Shown in pieces: positions 36,796-45,953 of a DNA stretch of 64,000 bases; the stretch's first letter is position 1; the number at the start of each line of letters is the position of its first letter. Position numbers and translations under genes: made by a program. Location of the stretch: positions 186,001 to 250,000 of the forward strand of contig NZ_JAACKC010000005.1 of the NCBI RefSeq assembly GCF_009939195.1, written 5' to 3'. The notes below the pieces were generated by a model, which was not told the origin of the DNA, did no database searches, and was given only the letters and a program-made list of their open reading frames with translations. This stretch comes from Acinetobacter kanungonis. GTDB lineage: Bacteria > Pseudomonadota > Gammaproteobacteria > Pseudomonadales > Moraxellaceae.

Positions 36796-38082
36796 TTGGA
36801 GCGACTCGCTTATCTTCAACATATTCTCGATTGGTCAGATCAATTCCCATGGCTGGATATGGTTCTTTCGATCTTACTTTTGCTTGCTATTGCATTTCTA
36901 ACTAATTTTATTGCCAAAAAAATTGTTGTGCGGGGTATCCGTAAGCTGATTACAAAAATAAATTCAGCCAATAGTGATATTTTTGCTCAACACCATGTCA
37001 TTCGCCGTATTGCCAATATTGTACCTGCAGTCGTTATCATGAACGGTATTGTGACTGTGCCTCACCTTTCAGTTAAAATTGTTAACTTGGTACAGATGGC
37101 ATCACAGGCCTTTATCTTTCTTACCATTGCCCTTGCAATTGGTGAAAGTCTTAATATCTTCAATGCCTTATATCAGCGCAATCCAAAGTCTAGAAACAAA
37201 CCGATTAAGGGTTATTTACAGCTAGTTAAGTTGGTGATTTTTGTTGTCTGCGGACTGATGATCTTAGGCACATTCTTAAAAAAAGATGTGTTTACCCTAT
37301 TGGCAGGTTTTGGTGCCATGGCTGCGGTCCTCATGTTGGTGTTCCAAAATACCATTTTGTCCTTAGTAGCTTCGGTTCAGATTTCATCTTATGACATGGT
37401 ACGCATTGGCGATTGGATCGAGATGCCGTCTTTGAATGCCGATGGTGATGTAATTGATATGTCGCTACACACCGTGACTGTTCAGAACTTCGATAAAACC
37501 TTCACCACCATTCCAACCAACAAGCTGGTGACCGATACCTTCAGAAACTGGCGTGGTATGGCTCAGGCAGGTGTACGTCGCATTAAACGTTCCATCTTTA
37601 TTGATCAAAGTAGTGTTCATTTCATGAGTAATGATGAACAGAAGAAATTAAAAGATTTTTTACTTTTAGATCAGTATTTAGATACCAAACAAGAAGAACT
37701 GGAAGAGTTTAATTTACAACTCTCGAATCAAGCGATTTATAACCAGCGCCGCTTAACCAACTTGGGTACTTTTCGCGCCTATGTCGAGTTCTATCTAAAG
37801 CAACATCATGGTATTTCTCAACATCAAACCATTATGGTGCGCCAGCTTCAACCAACCAGCGAAGGTCTACCACTGGAAATTTATTGCTTCGCGAACACAA
37901 CTGTCTGGAAAGACTATGAAGCCATTCAAGCGGATATTTTTGATCATCTGATTGCGATTTTACCTGAATTTGGTTTGAGAATTTATCAAGCCCCTTCTGG
38001 TTCAGACATGAAAATACTGGCACAGCATACAGCGCAGGCTACGCATGACTATCATGTAGAACGCTCCACCTCGCATAGTTAA
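36796..38082 (+). CDS. MscS-type mechanosensitive channel (YbdG-like)
   Basis: 428 aa. About five TM helices, then an MscS pore and beta domain: LLAGFGAMAAVLMLVFQNTI (pore-lining, Gly/Ala-rich), SYDMVRIGDWIEMPSLNADG, VTVQNFDKTFTTIPTNKLV. The insertion-rich C-terminal cytoplasmic domain is that of the YbdG/MscM group. It starts with TTG at 36796; GAGG lies 6 nt upstream and no better start exists. Opens in response to membrane tension. Confidence 0.9.
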   Translation: MERLAYLQHILDWSDQFPWLDMVLSILLLLAIAFLTNFIAKKIVVRGIRKLITKINSANSDIFAQHHVIRRIANIVPAVVIMNGIVTVPHLSVKIVNLVQMASQAFIFLTIALAIGESLNIFNALYQRNPKSRNKPIKGYLQLVKLVIFVVCGLMILGTFLKKDVFTLLAGFGAMAAVLMLVFQNTILSLVASVQISSYDMVRIGDWIEMPSLNADGDVIDMSLHTVTVQNFDKTFTTIPTNKLVTDTFRNWRGMAQAGVRRIKRSIFIDQSSVHFMSNDEQKKLKDFLLLDQYLDTKQEELEEFNLQLSNQAIYNQRRLTNLGTFRAYVEFYLKQHHGISQHQTIMVRQLQPTSEGLPLEIYCFANTTVWKDYEAIQADIFDHLIAILPEFGLRIYQAPSGSDMKILAQHTAQATHDYHVERSTSHS

Positions 38083-38086
38083 ATTA

Positions 38087-38116
38087 AAAAATCCCCTCGC
38101 TTTGAGGGGATTTTTA
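38087..38116. terminator. Terminator after the MscS-type gene
   Basis: AAAATCCCCTC-GCTTT-GAGGGGATTTTT: a GC-rich stem with A and T flanks, immediately after the stop codon at 38082. It may also serve the convergent gene at 38168. Confidence 0.92.
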
Positions 38117-38167
38117 TATCTAAGTATTGTCACAAATATTTCTATCTTCGTTAAGCGATGACACCAT

Positions 38168-38488
38168 TCATTCACTAACCGCTGCATGCTCACAATAATC
38201 AAAATACTCTAATTTAAAGCTTTGTACGGCTTGTTGCTTTTGAATGTCATTTGGAAGTATCGGTAGATCGTAAGCATCCTCTACGATGGCTTCATATAAG
38301 TCCCGTGCTCCATCATCGTATTCAAGTGCAATTTGTTTTTGAGCAAGCAGTGGCACTTCATCCTGTCGTTCTTGCATTACATTGCCTGCGACAATTGCAA
38401 TGGCTTCGCATAGGCTGATATTGTCCTGCATAGAGGCACATAAGGTTCCAGAATACAAAAAGCAGCAACACATTATAATTTTTTTCAT
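38168..38488 (-). CDS. Small exported protein of unknown function
   Basis: 106 aa. N-terminal MKKIIMCCCFLYSGTLCAS looks like a Sec signal peptide with likely cleavage after ALCA-type CAS; a lipobox is not convincing. The mature part is acidic with a pair of Cys residues (SLCEAI, FDYCEH) that could form a disulfide in the periplasm. I do not recognise a family. GGTGCA precedes the ATG. Convergent with the MscS-type gene. Confidence 0.7.
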   Translation of the reverse strand: MKKIIMCCCFLYSGTLCASMQDNISLCEAIAIVAGNVMQERQDEVPLLAQKQIALEYDDGARDLYEAIVEDAYDLPILPNDIQKQQAVQSFKLEYFDYCEHAAVSE

Positions 38489-38616
38489 AATGCACCTGTT
38501 TTATATGCTTTAGGTCTATTTTAAGCGCCAAAATGCGAAGCTGTTGTAATTTCTTGTTGGACTCAACTTGAAAATGAGCCCTTTTTTAATCATCACCACT
38601 TTAGTACAAACAAGAC

Positions 38617-39228
38617 TTAGCGTTTACTTAAAACCAGCTTCAGTGCAAATAACAAGAAAATTGCACCTGTAATTTGGTCTAAGCGTTTGACGATTCTAGG
38701 CTGTTTTAAAAACTTAGAGATAGGTTGCATCATAAAAATCAGGACTGTAGACCACAGGAATCCTAATACAACGTGAATGGCAACCAGCCCCATAATCCAC
38801 AAGAATGGGTTTACAGCACTTGGAATGAACTGCGGCAAGAAGGTCACATAAAACAAACCAACTTTAGGATTCAAGATATTGCAGAAAAACCCCTTTAAAA
38901 ACCAATTGGTTGTACTTTGAACATCAATTTTATTATCTAAACTGCTGCGCGGTTTAATTAACAATTGTAAACCGAGCCATGCCAAATAAGCGGCACCCAC
39001 CCACTTTAATAAATTAAAGGCAAGTTCGGATGTCGCAAGAAGCGCGCCTAAACCACAAGCAACAATTACCCCCCAAATAATGCAGCCAAAGTTAATCCCC
39101 AAAGCCGTTTGAAAAGCCTTTTGACGATTCTCAACCGTTGCCGTGCGGATAATCAGCGTGGTATCAAGACCAGGTGTAATGGTCAAAATAATGATCGCGA
39201 TGGTATAAGGTATAAGTATTTCGAGCAT
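38617..39228 (-). CDS. LysE/RhtB-family exporter
   Basis: 203 aa from the ATG at 39228 (MLEILIPYTIAI); a frame from 39291 adds an unlikely N terminus. Six TM helices; the family signature TITPGLDTTLIIRTA, GINFGCIIWGVIVACGLGAL and AAYLAWLGLQLL are clear. Probably exports an amino acid; the substrate cannot be told. A single gene with no linked regulator. Confidence 0.9.
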   Translation of the reverse strand: MLEILIPYTIAIIILTITPGLDTTLIIRTATVENRQKAFQTALGINFGCIIWGVIVACGLGALLATSELAFNLLKWVGAAYLAWLGLQLLIKPRSSLDNKIDVQSTTNWFLKGFFCNILNPKVGLFYVTFLPQFIPSAVNPFLWIMGLVAIHVVLGFLWSTVLIFMMQPISKFLKQPRIVKRLDQITGAIFLLFALKLVLSKR

Positions 39229-39440
39229 GGCTGACTCATTTTCTTGAAGAAAACATATGTTGAATAGATTAATATGTTTCAACCCATACAAGAAAGTTCA
39301 TATACAAAAAAATTGATTAAAAACTGACTTGAATAAGATTTTAGGGACAGTCGTGCTGCTCATGAAGCGCTTAGTACTACAAAGTTGCTTAAATCTTTCT
39401 TAAGACAAGAAATTTATGGCGATGGCAAATGCCGAAATGT

Positions 39441-39466
39441 TTAAGGTCTACCAAAGTAGACCTTAA
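39441..39466. repeat. Perfect hairpin downstream of the small cold-shock-like gene
   Basis: TTAAGGTCTAC-CAAA-GTAGACCTTAA, an 11-bp stem with a 4-nt loop, located past the stop codon of the minus-strand gene at 39510. No long T-run follows. It may be a weak terminator or 3'-end stabiliser. The rest of 39229-39509 holds nothing I can name. Confidence 0.5.
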
Positions 39467-39509
39467 TAGATGATTCTTGAAAATCTAATAGGAATAGTGC
39501 TTGGAAATA

Positions 39510-39704
39510 TTAATGTGAATTTTTTACTTCCCATACTGAAGTCACATCAGCGCCATCTATGACAAAATCAACGACTAAACCGTCAATTGGTAAGTTACTC
39601 GGATCATTCCACTGCTCCACCGCAAAATAATACCACTCACCACATTCATCTCGAATCATACCCAATTGAGTTTGGGAATCGTACCGTTCTACACATCCGC
39701 GCAT
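39510..39704 (-). CDS. Small protein, possibly cold-shock-like OB fold
   Basis: 64 aa from the ATG at 39704, with AAAGGTG about 5 nt upstream; an ATG at 39725 lacks such a site. MRGCVERYDSQTQLGMIRDE resembles the first strands of a cold-shock domain (G-x-V-x-x-Y-D ... G-x-I), and WYYFAVEQW takes the place of RNP-2. The usual KGFGFI and VFVH motifs are changed, so nucleic-acid binding is uncertain. It could be a CspA-related small protein of Acinetobacter. Confidence 0.6.
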   Translation of the reverse strand: MRGCVERYDSQTQLGMIRDECGEWYYFAVEQWNDPSNLPIDGLVVDFVIDGADVTSVWEVKNSH

Positions 39705-39933
39705 ATTGTCACCTTTATTATTCATTCAATTATTTAAGTTAACAATTACAGGTTCTTAACAACTTAAACTTGCCTGTATCGATAAAAATATTATCATTTT
39801 TTTTAGAAAAAACACGATTTTTTTATAACCGATATCACATTTTTTATTCTTTTAAACAACTATTCCTGTTCAAGGCATGACTGTCAAAGAGCAGTATGCC
39901 TTTTTCACCCTATTTGTAGTCAATGTTGATCAC

Positions 39934-40161
39934 TCATCCCACTTGGAAATAGTGCTTATCTGTCACCAAGGTAATTTTAAGCTTTTTATAATATCTGCTC
40001 AGTGGCTCATCTTTGCCTTTAATAATTTGATCGGCAAATTTGTCATCTTGCATCAACATGGCATAAGTTTTATAACCAAAAATTAGACAGCTTGGTATTT
40101 TTCCACTTTGGATAAATTCTTCAATCAACTTATTTATTTTCTTAACTGATAAATCGTTCAT
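39934..40161 (-). CDS. Hypothetical small protein
   Basis: 75 aa, starting MNDLSVKKINKLIEEFIQSG. It has a coding-like composition with an amphipathic N-terminal helix and an ISYxTYAMLM-like middle (FGYKTYAMLMQDDKFADQII); no signal peptide or TM. I recognise no family. The ribosome site is weak (AAAAGC), so the start could differ. No neighbour suggests a role. Confidence 0.5.
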   Translation of the reverse strand: MNDLSVKKINKLIEEFIQSGKIPSCLIFGYKTYAMLMQDDKFADQIIKGKDEPLSRYYKKLKITLVTDKHYFQVG

Positions 40162-40529
40162 ATGCTTTTAAAGTCTCAGATTTGGCTTACTTTTTTTATA
40201 ATTTAGAAATGTGACAAGTGTATGAAGTTTTTTTAGAAACCATGTTTATGTTGTAAAAAAAGGATTAAGCGTACCGGTGTTTGATCAAAAATCCTTAACA
40301 AACTTAAGCAGGTCGTTTAAATCCAAAATATGAAAAACTTTTTGAGAATCAGTAGATGAGAGTTTCACATGTTAAACTTGTCATCTGAGAAAATTGTGCA
40401 TGATTTTCATCTTTGCGTACGATGCTGACCAAGATACAGTTTCATGCTTTTTTATTTAAATATTTCATATATCTTATTGTAATTCTAATACTTTAAAATA
40501 TAGCAACTTTACCAAGAGGTGAATATCAA
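40162..40529. other. AT-rich intergenic stretch, no gene seen
   Basis: About 370 nt with no open frame of coding character, no RNA gene fold and no strong hairpin on inspection. The last 100 nt are very AT-rich and should hold the promoter of the ABC transporter gene, whose ATG at 40530 is preceded by AGAGGTG. Confidence 0.5.
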
Positions 40530-42383
40530 ATGCTTAGATGGTTTGAAAAGCGTGTAGATCCTTATCCCAGCAAAGGTTTGAATGATCCACTGCCAACAAC
40601 TTTCTTTGCATTTGTTTGGCGTGCATCTAAAGGCGTTCGGCCGTATTTACTAATTTTGGTGCTATGTACTGCTGGTGCAGCCAGTTTTGAAGCATTGCTC
40701 TACGCCAAAATTGGAGATTTGGTCAACTGGCTTAGTAAAAGCCACCCTGATACTTTTTTGGCTGAACATCGCCAAAATTTAATCTTGCTGAGCATGATCT
40801 TACTGGCAAATATCTTTTTTGCGAACTTTCAGTCCATCATTAAACATCAAATTTTGTTTAGTAGCTTCCCAATGCGATTACGCTGGAAGTTTCACAATCT
40901 TTTGCTCCAGCAAAGCCTAGATTTTTTCCATAATGATTTCGCAGGACGACTATCTGCCAAAGTGATGCAAACTGCGCTTGCCGTGCGTGAATTCTGGATG
41001 ATTCTGGGTGACATGTTAGCTTATGTGCTGATTTACTTTTTTACGGTCAGTATTGTACTCGGCTCAATTTCGCCATTTCTAATCATTCCTTTATTGGTGT
41101 GGCTTGCTCTATTTTTACTTGCGGCATGGTTTTTCATTCCACGACTCAGCAAAATTTCAAATGAACAGGCAGATGCTCGTGCGGTAATGACGGGTCGTGT
41201 GACCGATGCCTATACCAATATTCAAACCGTAAAGCTGTTTGCCCATGCTGGTCGCGAAAGTCAGTACGCCAAATCATCCATGCAAGAGTTTATGCGTACG
41301 GTGTATAAGCAAATGCGTTTGGGTTCAGGCTATGAAATGAGCATTAATTCACTCAGTATTGTACTTTATGCTGGCGTGCTGGGTACGGCATTATGGCTTT
41401 GGATTGAAGGTCGTGCAGAACTGGGCATCATTGCGGCAACCACCGCAATGATTTTAAAACTCAACAGTATTGCAGAATTTATGATGTGGCAAACGTCTGC
41501 TTTATTTGAAAATGTCGGCACCATTCAGGATGGCATGAAAACTTTAGGGCGCCCAATCAGCATTCAAGACAAGCCCAATGCCACCACTTTGGAAGTGAAA
41601 CATGGCGAGATTAAGTTTGAAGATGTCTGCTTTGCTTACAATGAAAAAAATGTCATCGATCACTTTAACTTAACCATTCGCCCAGGTGAAAAAATTGGAA
41701 TTGTGGGACGTTCAGGTGCAGGTAAATCGACCCTGATTCAGCTGTTATTGCACTTTTACAGCATTAACCAAGGTCGTATTTTAATTGATGGGCAAGATAT
41801 ACAAGATGTCACCCAAGACAGTTTGCGTAAAAGCATTGCCCTTGTTACCCAAGATACATCACTGCTGCATCGTACCGTTGCGGAAAATATTAAGTACGGA
41901 CGTCCCGATGCCAGCGATGCAGAAATGTTTGAAGCCGTGCGTAAAGCCAAAGCTGAAGACTTTATTCCGCAACTCTCAGACCTACGTGGTCGTAAAGGCT
42001 ACGAAGCCTATGTCGGTGAACGTGGCGTTAAGCTTTCAGGTGGACAACGACAACGTATCGCGATTGCTCGTGTCTTCTTAAAAGATGCACCTATTCTTAT
42101 TTTAGATGAAGCGACCAGCGCCTTAGACTCTGAGGTTGAAGCGGCAATTCAATCAAGTCTAGATGATTTAATGCAAGATAAAACTGTCATTGCGATTGCA
42201 CATCGACTTTCGACCATTGCGCAAATGGATCGTTTAATTGTGCTCGATCAAGGACGAATTGCGGAACAAGGCACACACGATAAACTGGTCGCCTTAAATG
42301 GTATTTACGCTCAGTTATGGCAACGCCAAACAGGTGGTTTTTTAATTGAACAACAGCAAATAAACAAAAAGGATAGTGCTTAA
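40530..42383 (+). CDS. ABC exporter, fused membrane and ATPase domains
   Basis: 617 aa half-transporter of the MsbA/LmrA type. Six-TM domain (about 30-340), then the nucleotide-binding domain: Walker A GRSGAGKST, signature KLSGGQRQRIAIARV, Walker B LILDEATSALD, switch His in AIAHRLST. It exports a lipid, peptide or drug; the substrate is not evident. The stop codon overlaps the ATG of the MaoC gene by one base, so translation is coupled. Confidence 0.92.
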   Translation: MLRWFEKRVDPYPSKGLNDPLPTTFFAFVWRASKGVRPYLLILVLCTAGAASFEALLYAKIGDLVNWLSKSHPDTFLAEHRQNLILLSMILLANIFFANFQSIIKHQILFSSFPMRLRWKFHNLLLQQSLDFFHNDFAGRLSAKVMQTALAVREFWMILGDMLAYVLIYFFTVSIVLGSISPFLIIPLLVWLALFLLAAWFFIPRLSKISNEQADARAVMTGRVTDAYTNIQTVKLFAHAGRESQYAKSSMQEFMRTVYKQMRLGSGYEMSINSLSIVLYAGVLGTALWLWIEGRAELGIIAATTAMILKLNSIAEFMMWQTSALFENVGTIQDGMKTLGRPISIQDKPNATTLEVKHGEIKFEDVCFAYNEKNVIDHFNLTIRPGEKIGIVGRSGAGKSTLIQLLLHFYSINQGRILIDGQDIQDVTQDSLRKSIALVTQDTSLLHRTVAENIKYGRPDASDAEMFEAVRKAKAEDFIPQLSDLRGRKGYEAYVGERGVKLSGGQRQRIAIARVFLKDAPILILDEATSALDSEVEAAIQSSLDDLMQDKTVIAIAHRLSTIAQMDRLIVLDQGRIAEQGTHDKLVALNGIYAQLWQRQTGGFLIEQQQINKKDSA

Positions 42384-42829
42384 TGTTGTATTTGGAAGAT
42401 CTACAGGTCGGAGACCGTTTTGTAAGCCGTGCTTATGAAATGACTTTAGATGAAATCAAGCAATTCGCACAGCAATTTGACCCGCAGCCTTTTCATACCG
42501 ATGAAGTTAAAGCTGCTCAACACCCTATTTTTAAGGGCATGGCTGCTAGCGGATGGCATACTTCAGCCGTAACCATGCGCTTATGGACAGAATGTTTTCC
42601 TGTTGCATATGGTTTAATTGGCTCAGAAGCCCAAGTCCGTTGGCCTAGACCTACCCGTGTCGGCGATCAAATTCATGTTGAAGTTGAAATTACCGAGATT
42701 AAACCCTCCAAATCCAAACCCGATCGAGCAATTGTGACTTATACAACTGAAACCTTAAATCAACATGGTGAAGTAGTGCTGCTTGGGAATACCAAAATTC
42801 TGGTGTTTAGTAAAAGTTATCAACCCTAA
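42383..42829 (+). CDS. MaoC-like hot-dog dehydratase
   Basis: 148 aa single hot-dog domain with the (R)-hydratase-like motif FAQQFDPQPFHTDEVKAAQ (Asp/His catalytic pair) and FKGMAASGWHTSAV. It would hydrate or dehydrate an acyl-CoA or ACP thioester. Its start overlaps the ABC exporter stop (TAATG), an unusual pairing that may link it to handling of an exported acyl compound; that is speculation. Confidence 0.88.
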   Translation: MLYLEDLQVGDRFVSRAYEMTLDEIKQFAQQFDPQPFHTDEVKAAQHPIFKGMAASGWHTSAVTMRLWTECFPVAYGLIGSEAQVRWPRPTRVGDQIHVEVEITEIKPSKSKPDRAIVTYTTETLNQHGEVVLLGNTKILVFSKSYQP

Positions 42830-42843
42830 ATATAATCTTTCAG

Positions 42844-42873
42844 GATTCTAAAACCATGCGTGGTTTTAGAATC
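42844..42873. repeat. Perfect 13-bp hairpin
   Basis: GATTCTAAAACCA-TGCG-TGGTTTTAGAATC. It lies 14 nt after the MaoC stop codon and is followed by ACCTTTG, so it is terminator-like without a T-run. The 3' edge TAGAATCACCTT recurs at about 36653-36664 beside the TonB-receptor remnant, hinting at a dispersed element. Confidence 0.6.
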
Positions 42874-42979
42874 ACCTTTGTTCGGTTTGTCGAACAATTT
42901 ATCAGGCACGTGCTTCTGTTTCATGCCAATATAAAAAACTGACTTGATATAACAACATTAAACGTGCAATGGATCGCGC

Positions 42980-44008
42980 ATGAATACTATTTCGTCTAGA
43001 CAAGACCAAGGAATTCCAGGGGTCTATGGTCTGTTACTTTTAGATGTCGTATCTCGGTGGGGATATACAGCTGATACCTTATTTGCTCCATTTCAGCTAG
43101 ATAGTGAAAAATTAGCTGAACCCGATTTTAGAATTTCTACTCCCGTAGCCAATGCTTTAATTCAACATGCCAAAAGCTTAACGGGTGAATCGACGCTGGG
43201 CTATCATTTAGGTACGCAAATGCGTATCTCCATTCATGGCTTTATCGGTTATGCCATTATGACGGCGCATGACATTAGCGATGCTTTGGTACTGGCAAAC
43301 CGTTTTGTGCAATTGCGATTACCTTTCTTACAAATCTACTTTTCTACCTTTGCTGAAAAAGCCACTTTGCAGCTCCGAAGTGATGTCACCATAGAACCCT
43401 TGCGTTCAGAAATTTGTATTGCTTTGACCATTGGTATTATTTCCATGGCGAAAGCCATTACGGGTGTAACGGATTTAGGTGGTGAGATAGACTTTGATTT
43501 TCCGCAACCTGAAGGCTTTGAACGCTATATTACCAAGTTCCCGAATCATCAATTTCGCTTTGACCAACCGCACTTGTTAATGAGTTTTGATAAGAAATAT
43601 TTGGCGCTGAAAATGGTCAATGCCGACCCGATTGCCAGCCAAATTGCCATTAATCAATGTGAAGCTGAACTTTCAGCTTTAGGTGAGCGCAGACGGCTTT
43701 CTATGGCAGTTCGAGACATTTTGACCCACTCGGAGCAGCATTATTTAAGCATCGAGCATGTTGCCTATCGTCTGCATATGTCAGACCGAACCTTAAAGCG
43801 CCAGCTTGCGACCGAAGGCACTTCCTTTTCAACTATTGTCGATGAAGTCCGTTATCGGCATGCAACCTCATTACTCTCTCGAACCGATTACACGCTTGAA
43901 CAAATTGCAGATGAATTAGGCTATAGTGATGTAGCGAATTTCAGTCGTGCGTTTAAACGCTGGAGTGGACGCAGTCCAAGTAATTGGCGTAAAGATCCGT
44001 ACCTATAA
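42980..44008 (+). CDS. AraC-family transcriptional regulator
   Basis: 342 aa. N-terminal Arabinose_bd-like domain of the OruR/ArgR type (LGYHLGTQMRISIHGFIGYA) and a C-terminal double HTH: LSIEHVAYRLHMSDRTLKRQ, then TLEQIADELGYSDVANFSRA and FKRWSGRSPSNWR. The ligand and targets are unknown; the neighbouring genes are ABC/MaoC upstream and gcvH downstream. Confidence 0.9.
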   Translation: MNTISSRQDQGIPGVYGLLLLDVVSRWGYTADTLFAPFQLDSEKLAEPDFRISTPVANALIQHAKSLTGESTLGYHLGTQMRISIHGFIGYAIMTAHDISDALVLANRFVQLRLPFLQIYFSTFAEKATLQLRSDVTIEPLRSEICIALTIGIISMAKAITGVTDLGGEIDFDFPQPEGFERYITKFPNHQFRFDQPHLLMSFDKKYLALKMVNADPIASQIAINQCEAELSALGERRRLSMAVRDILTHSEQHYLSIEHVAYRLHMSDRTLKRQLATEGTSFSTIVDEVRYRHATSLLSRTDYTLEQIADELGYSDVANFSRAFKRWSGRSPSNWRKDPYL

Positions 44009-44077
44009 GCCTTTTGTTTTGCTGTAAAAACCTGTATAAAGCATGACAAAAATAAATGAATACTTTGAGGAGTCATC

Positions 44078-44452
44078 ATGAATCATCCTTCAGATTTGAA
44101 GTATGCGAGCACGCATGAATGGGTGAAAATTGAAGGTGATCTTGTTGTAACTGGGATTTCAGACCATGCGCAGGATGCCTTAGGCGATTTAGTTTATGTA
44201 GAAATGCCAGAAGTAGGTCAGCAAATTACAGCTGGCGAACAGGCTGGCGTGGTTGAATCAGTGAAAACTGCTTCTGATATTCATGCTCCTGTTTCAGGTG
44301 TAGTGGTTGAAGTAAACACTGCACTTGAAGATGACCCTGACTTTGTTAATGATGAGCCATACGGCAAAGGCTGGATCTATAAAATCAAGCCAAATAATCT
44401 TGATGATGTGAATGCATTATTATCAAGTGCGGACTATGAAGCGGGTCTATAA
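44078..44452 (+). CDS. gcvH: Glycine cleavage system H protein
   Basis: 124 aa lipoyl carrier of the glycine cleavage system, cytoplasmic. The lipoylated Lys is K63 in [21 protein letters not shown] at 44078 behind GAGGAG. gcvT and gcvP are not adjacent, so the system is split. The 69-nt upstream gap is too short for a glycine riboswitch and shows none. Confidence 0.96.
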   Translation: MNHPSDLKYASTHEWVKIEGDLVVTGISDHAQDALGDLVYVEMPEVGQQITAGEQAGVVESVKTASDIHAPVSGVVVEVNTALEDDPDFVNDEPYGKGWIYKIKPNNLDDVNALLSSADYEAGL

Positions 44453-44477
44453 GCCCTTTATACGTTCCTAAACAGAA

Positions 44478-44505
44478 AAAAATCAGCCTTAAGGCTGATT
44501 TTTTT
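44478..44505. terminator. Terminator of gcvH
   Basis: AAAAATCAGCC-TTAA-GGCTGATTTTT with extra T residues, 25 nt after the stop. The remaining 44506-44720 is AT-rich and likely holds the promoter of the MFS gene; I see nothing else. Confidence 0.93.
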
Positions 44506-44720
44506 CATGCTTTAAATTTATATAATGATCAAAATGTGAGAATAAAGGTTTTAAAACTGCATTTTTGCTAATGTAATTTTTACAAAATATCAGTTTACTT
44601 TATTTATCCACTGTAATTGTTTATGATATGAGCACATCTTCATGACCTTGATACCCACAGGGAATACATAAAAAGTGATAACAGCATTGTCATGATTCCC
44701 TTTTTCGTTCTAGGTTAACT

Positions 44721-45902
44721 ATGTCGCAATCAACTTCTGTTCAACTATGGAATAAGTCTTTTATTCTATGTTTGGCCAATAATTTATTTTTATTCGTCTT
44801 TTATTTTGCCCAAACCACCATCTTACCCATCTATATTTTAAAAGACTTGCACGGCAGTCTGGCTCAAGCAGGGCTTGCCATGACCTTATTCATGGCATCA
44901 TCTATTGCAGTGCGTCCGTTTAGTGGGCTCATCATAGAAAAATTTGGTCGAAAGAAAACTCTTTTTGTTTCCGAGTTTTTATTTTGTCTATTTTCAGTTG
45001 CCTATATCTTTGCTGATAACTTACAAGTCTTGCTCTGGTTAAGGTTTTTGCACGGCATCTGGTTCAGTATTTTAACCACCGTGACCGTTCCTATTGCTAA
45101 TGAATTTATTCCAGATTCTCGTCGTGGCGAAGGCATGGGTTATTTTGTAATGTCAGTCAATTTGGGTATTGTCTTGGGGCCCTTAATTGGACTGTCTTTA
45201 ATTCAGCCTCTCTCTTATGCGCTGGTCGCGACGATTCTAGCCGCTATTGTCTGCCTTGGTTTTGTGTTTTGTTTCTTAATTCCGATTCGTACGGCAGTTA
45301 CACCGAAAGATACTCAAGCAAAGAAACGCTTAACCGTGCATGATTTTATCGAGAAAAAAGCCTTGCCTGTTTCAGTCATGGCGATGCTGGTGTCTTTTGC
45401 TTATGCCAGCATTATGTCCTTTATCTCGACTTATGCATCCTCAAAAAACTTATTGGCATATGCCAGTCTGTTCTTTATCGTATTTGCTATTTCGATGATG
45501 AGCCTACGCCCCTTCACAGGCAAAATTTATGACCGCAAAGGTCCTTGTTATGTGATTTATCCCGCCTTGGCTTTATTTTCACTGGGTTTAATTATCCTTA
45601 GCCAAATTGATAGTTTAATCGGATTTATGTTTGCAGCAGTTCTGATTGGGATGGGATTTGGGTCGGTACAACCGTGTTTACAAACACTTGCCATTCAACG
45701 CGCAGAACCACAGCGTATTGGTCATGCAACCTCAACCTTTTTCACCTTTTACGATTTAGGAATTGCTTTAGGTTCAATTCTCTTAGGTATTTTAATTACC
45801 GCACAAGGCTATAGCGTGTCTTATATCCTATGTGCCGTGATTGTATTGCTGAGCCTTATCTTTTATAAATTTTGTGTAAGCGCATCACCAAAAGTAAGAT
45901 AA
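44721..45902 (+). CDS. MFS transporter
   Basis: 393 aa with about 12 TM helices. The MFS motif between TM2 and TM3 is LIIEKFGRKKT and the repeat in the second half is GKIYDRKGP. It resembles small drug or metabolite exporters; the substrate is unknown. ATG at 44721 with only a weak ribosome site (GGTTAACT). A convergent terminator separates it from the DAHP synthase gene. Confidence 0.9.
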   Translation: MSQSTSVQLWNKSFILCLANNLFLFVFYFAQTTILPIYILKDLHGSLAQAGLAMTLFMASSIAVRPFSGLIIEKFGRKKTLFVSEFLFCLFSVAYIFADNLQVLLWLRFLHGIWFSILTTVTVPIANEFIPDSRRGEGMGYFVMSVNLGIVLGPLIGLSLIQPLSYALVATILAAIVCLGFVFCFLIPIRTAVTPKDTQAKKRLTVHDFIEKKALPVSVMAMLVSFAYASIMSFISTYASSKNLLAYASLFFIVFAISMMSLRPFTGKIYDRKGPCYVIYPALALFSLGLIILSQIDSLIGFMFAAVLIGMGFGSVQPCLQTLAIQRAEPQRIGHATSTFFTFYDLGIALGSILLGILITAQGYSVSYILCAVIVLLSLIFYKFCVSASPKVR

Positions 45903-45907
45903 AAATA

Positions 45908-45927
45908 AAGCCCCTTTTCAGGGGCTT
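45908..45927. terminator. Convergent terminator
   Basis: AAGCCCCT-TTTC-AGGGGCTT, an 8-bp GC-rich stem between the MFS and DAHP synthase genes. A-rich sequence lies upstream; no long T-run follows, so efficiency is uncertain. Confidence 0.7.
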
Positions 45928-45953
45928 AGAACGAGCAATTTCACAATTACATT

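Noticed and set aside
44009..44077. Glycine riboswitch upstream of gcvH
   Set aside because: The gap is 69 nt, too short for an aptamer plus expression platform, and shows no characteristic stems.
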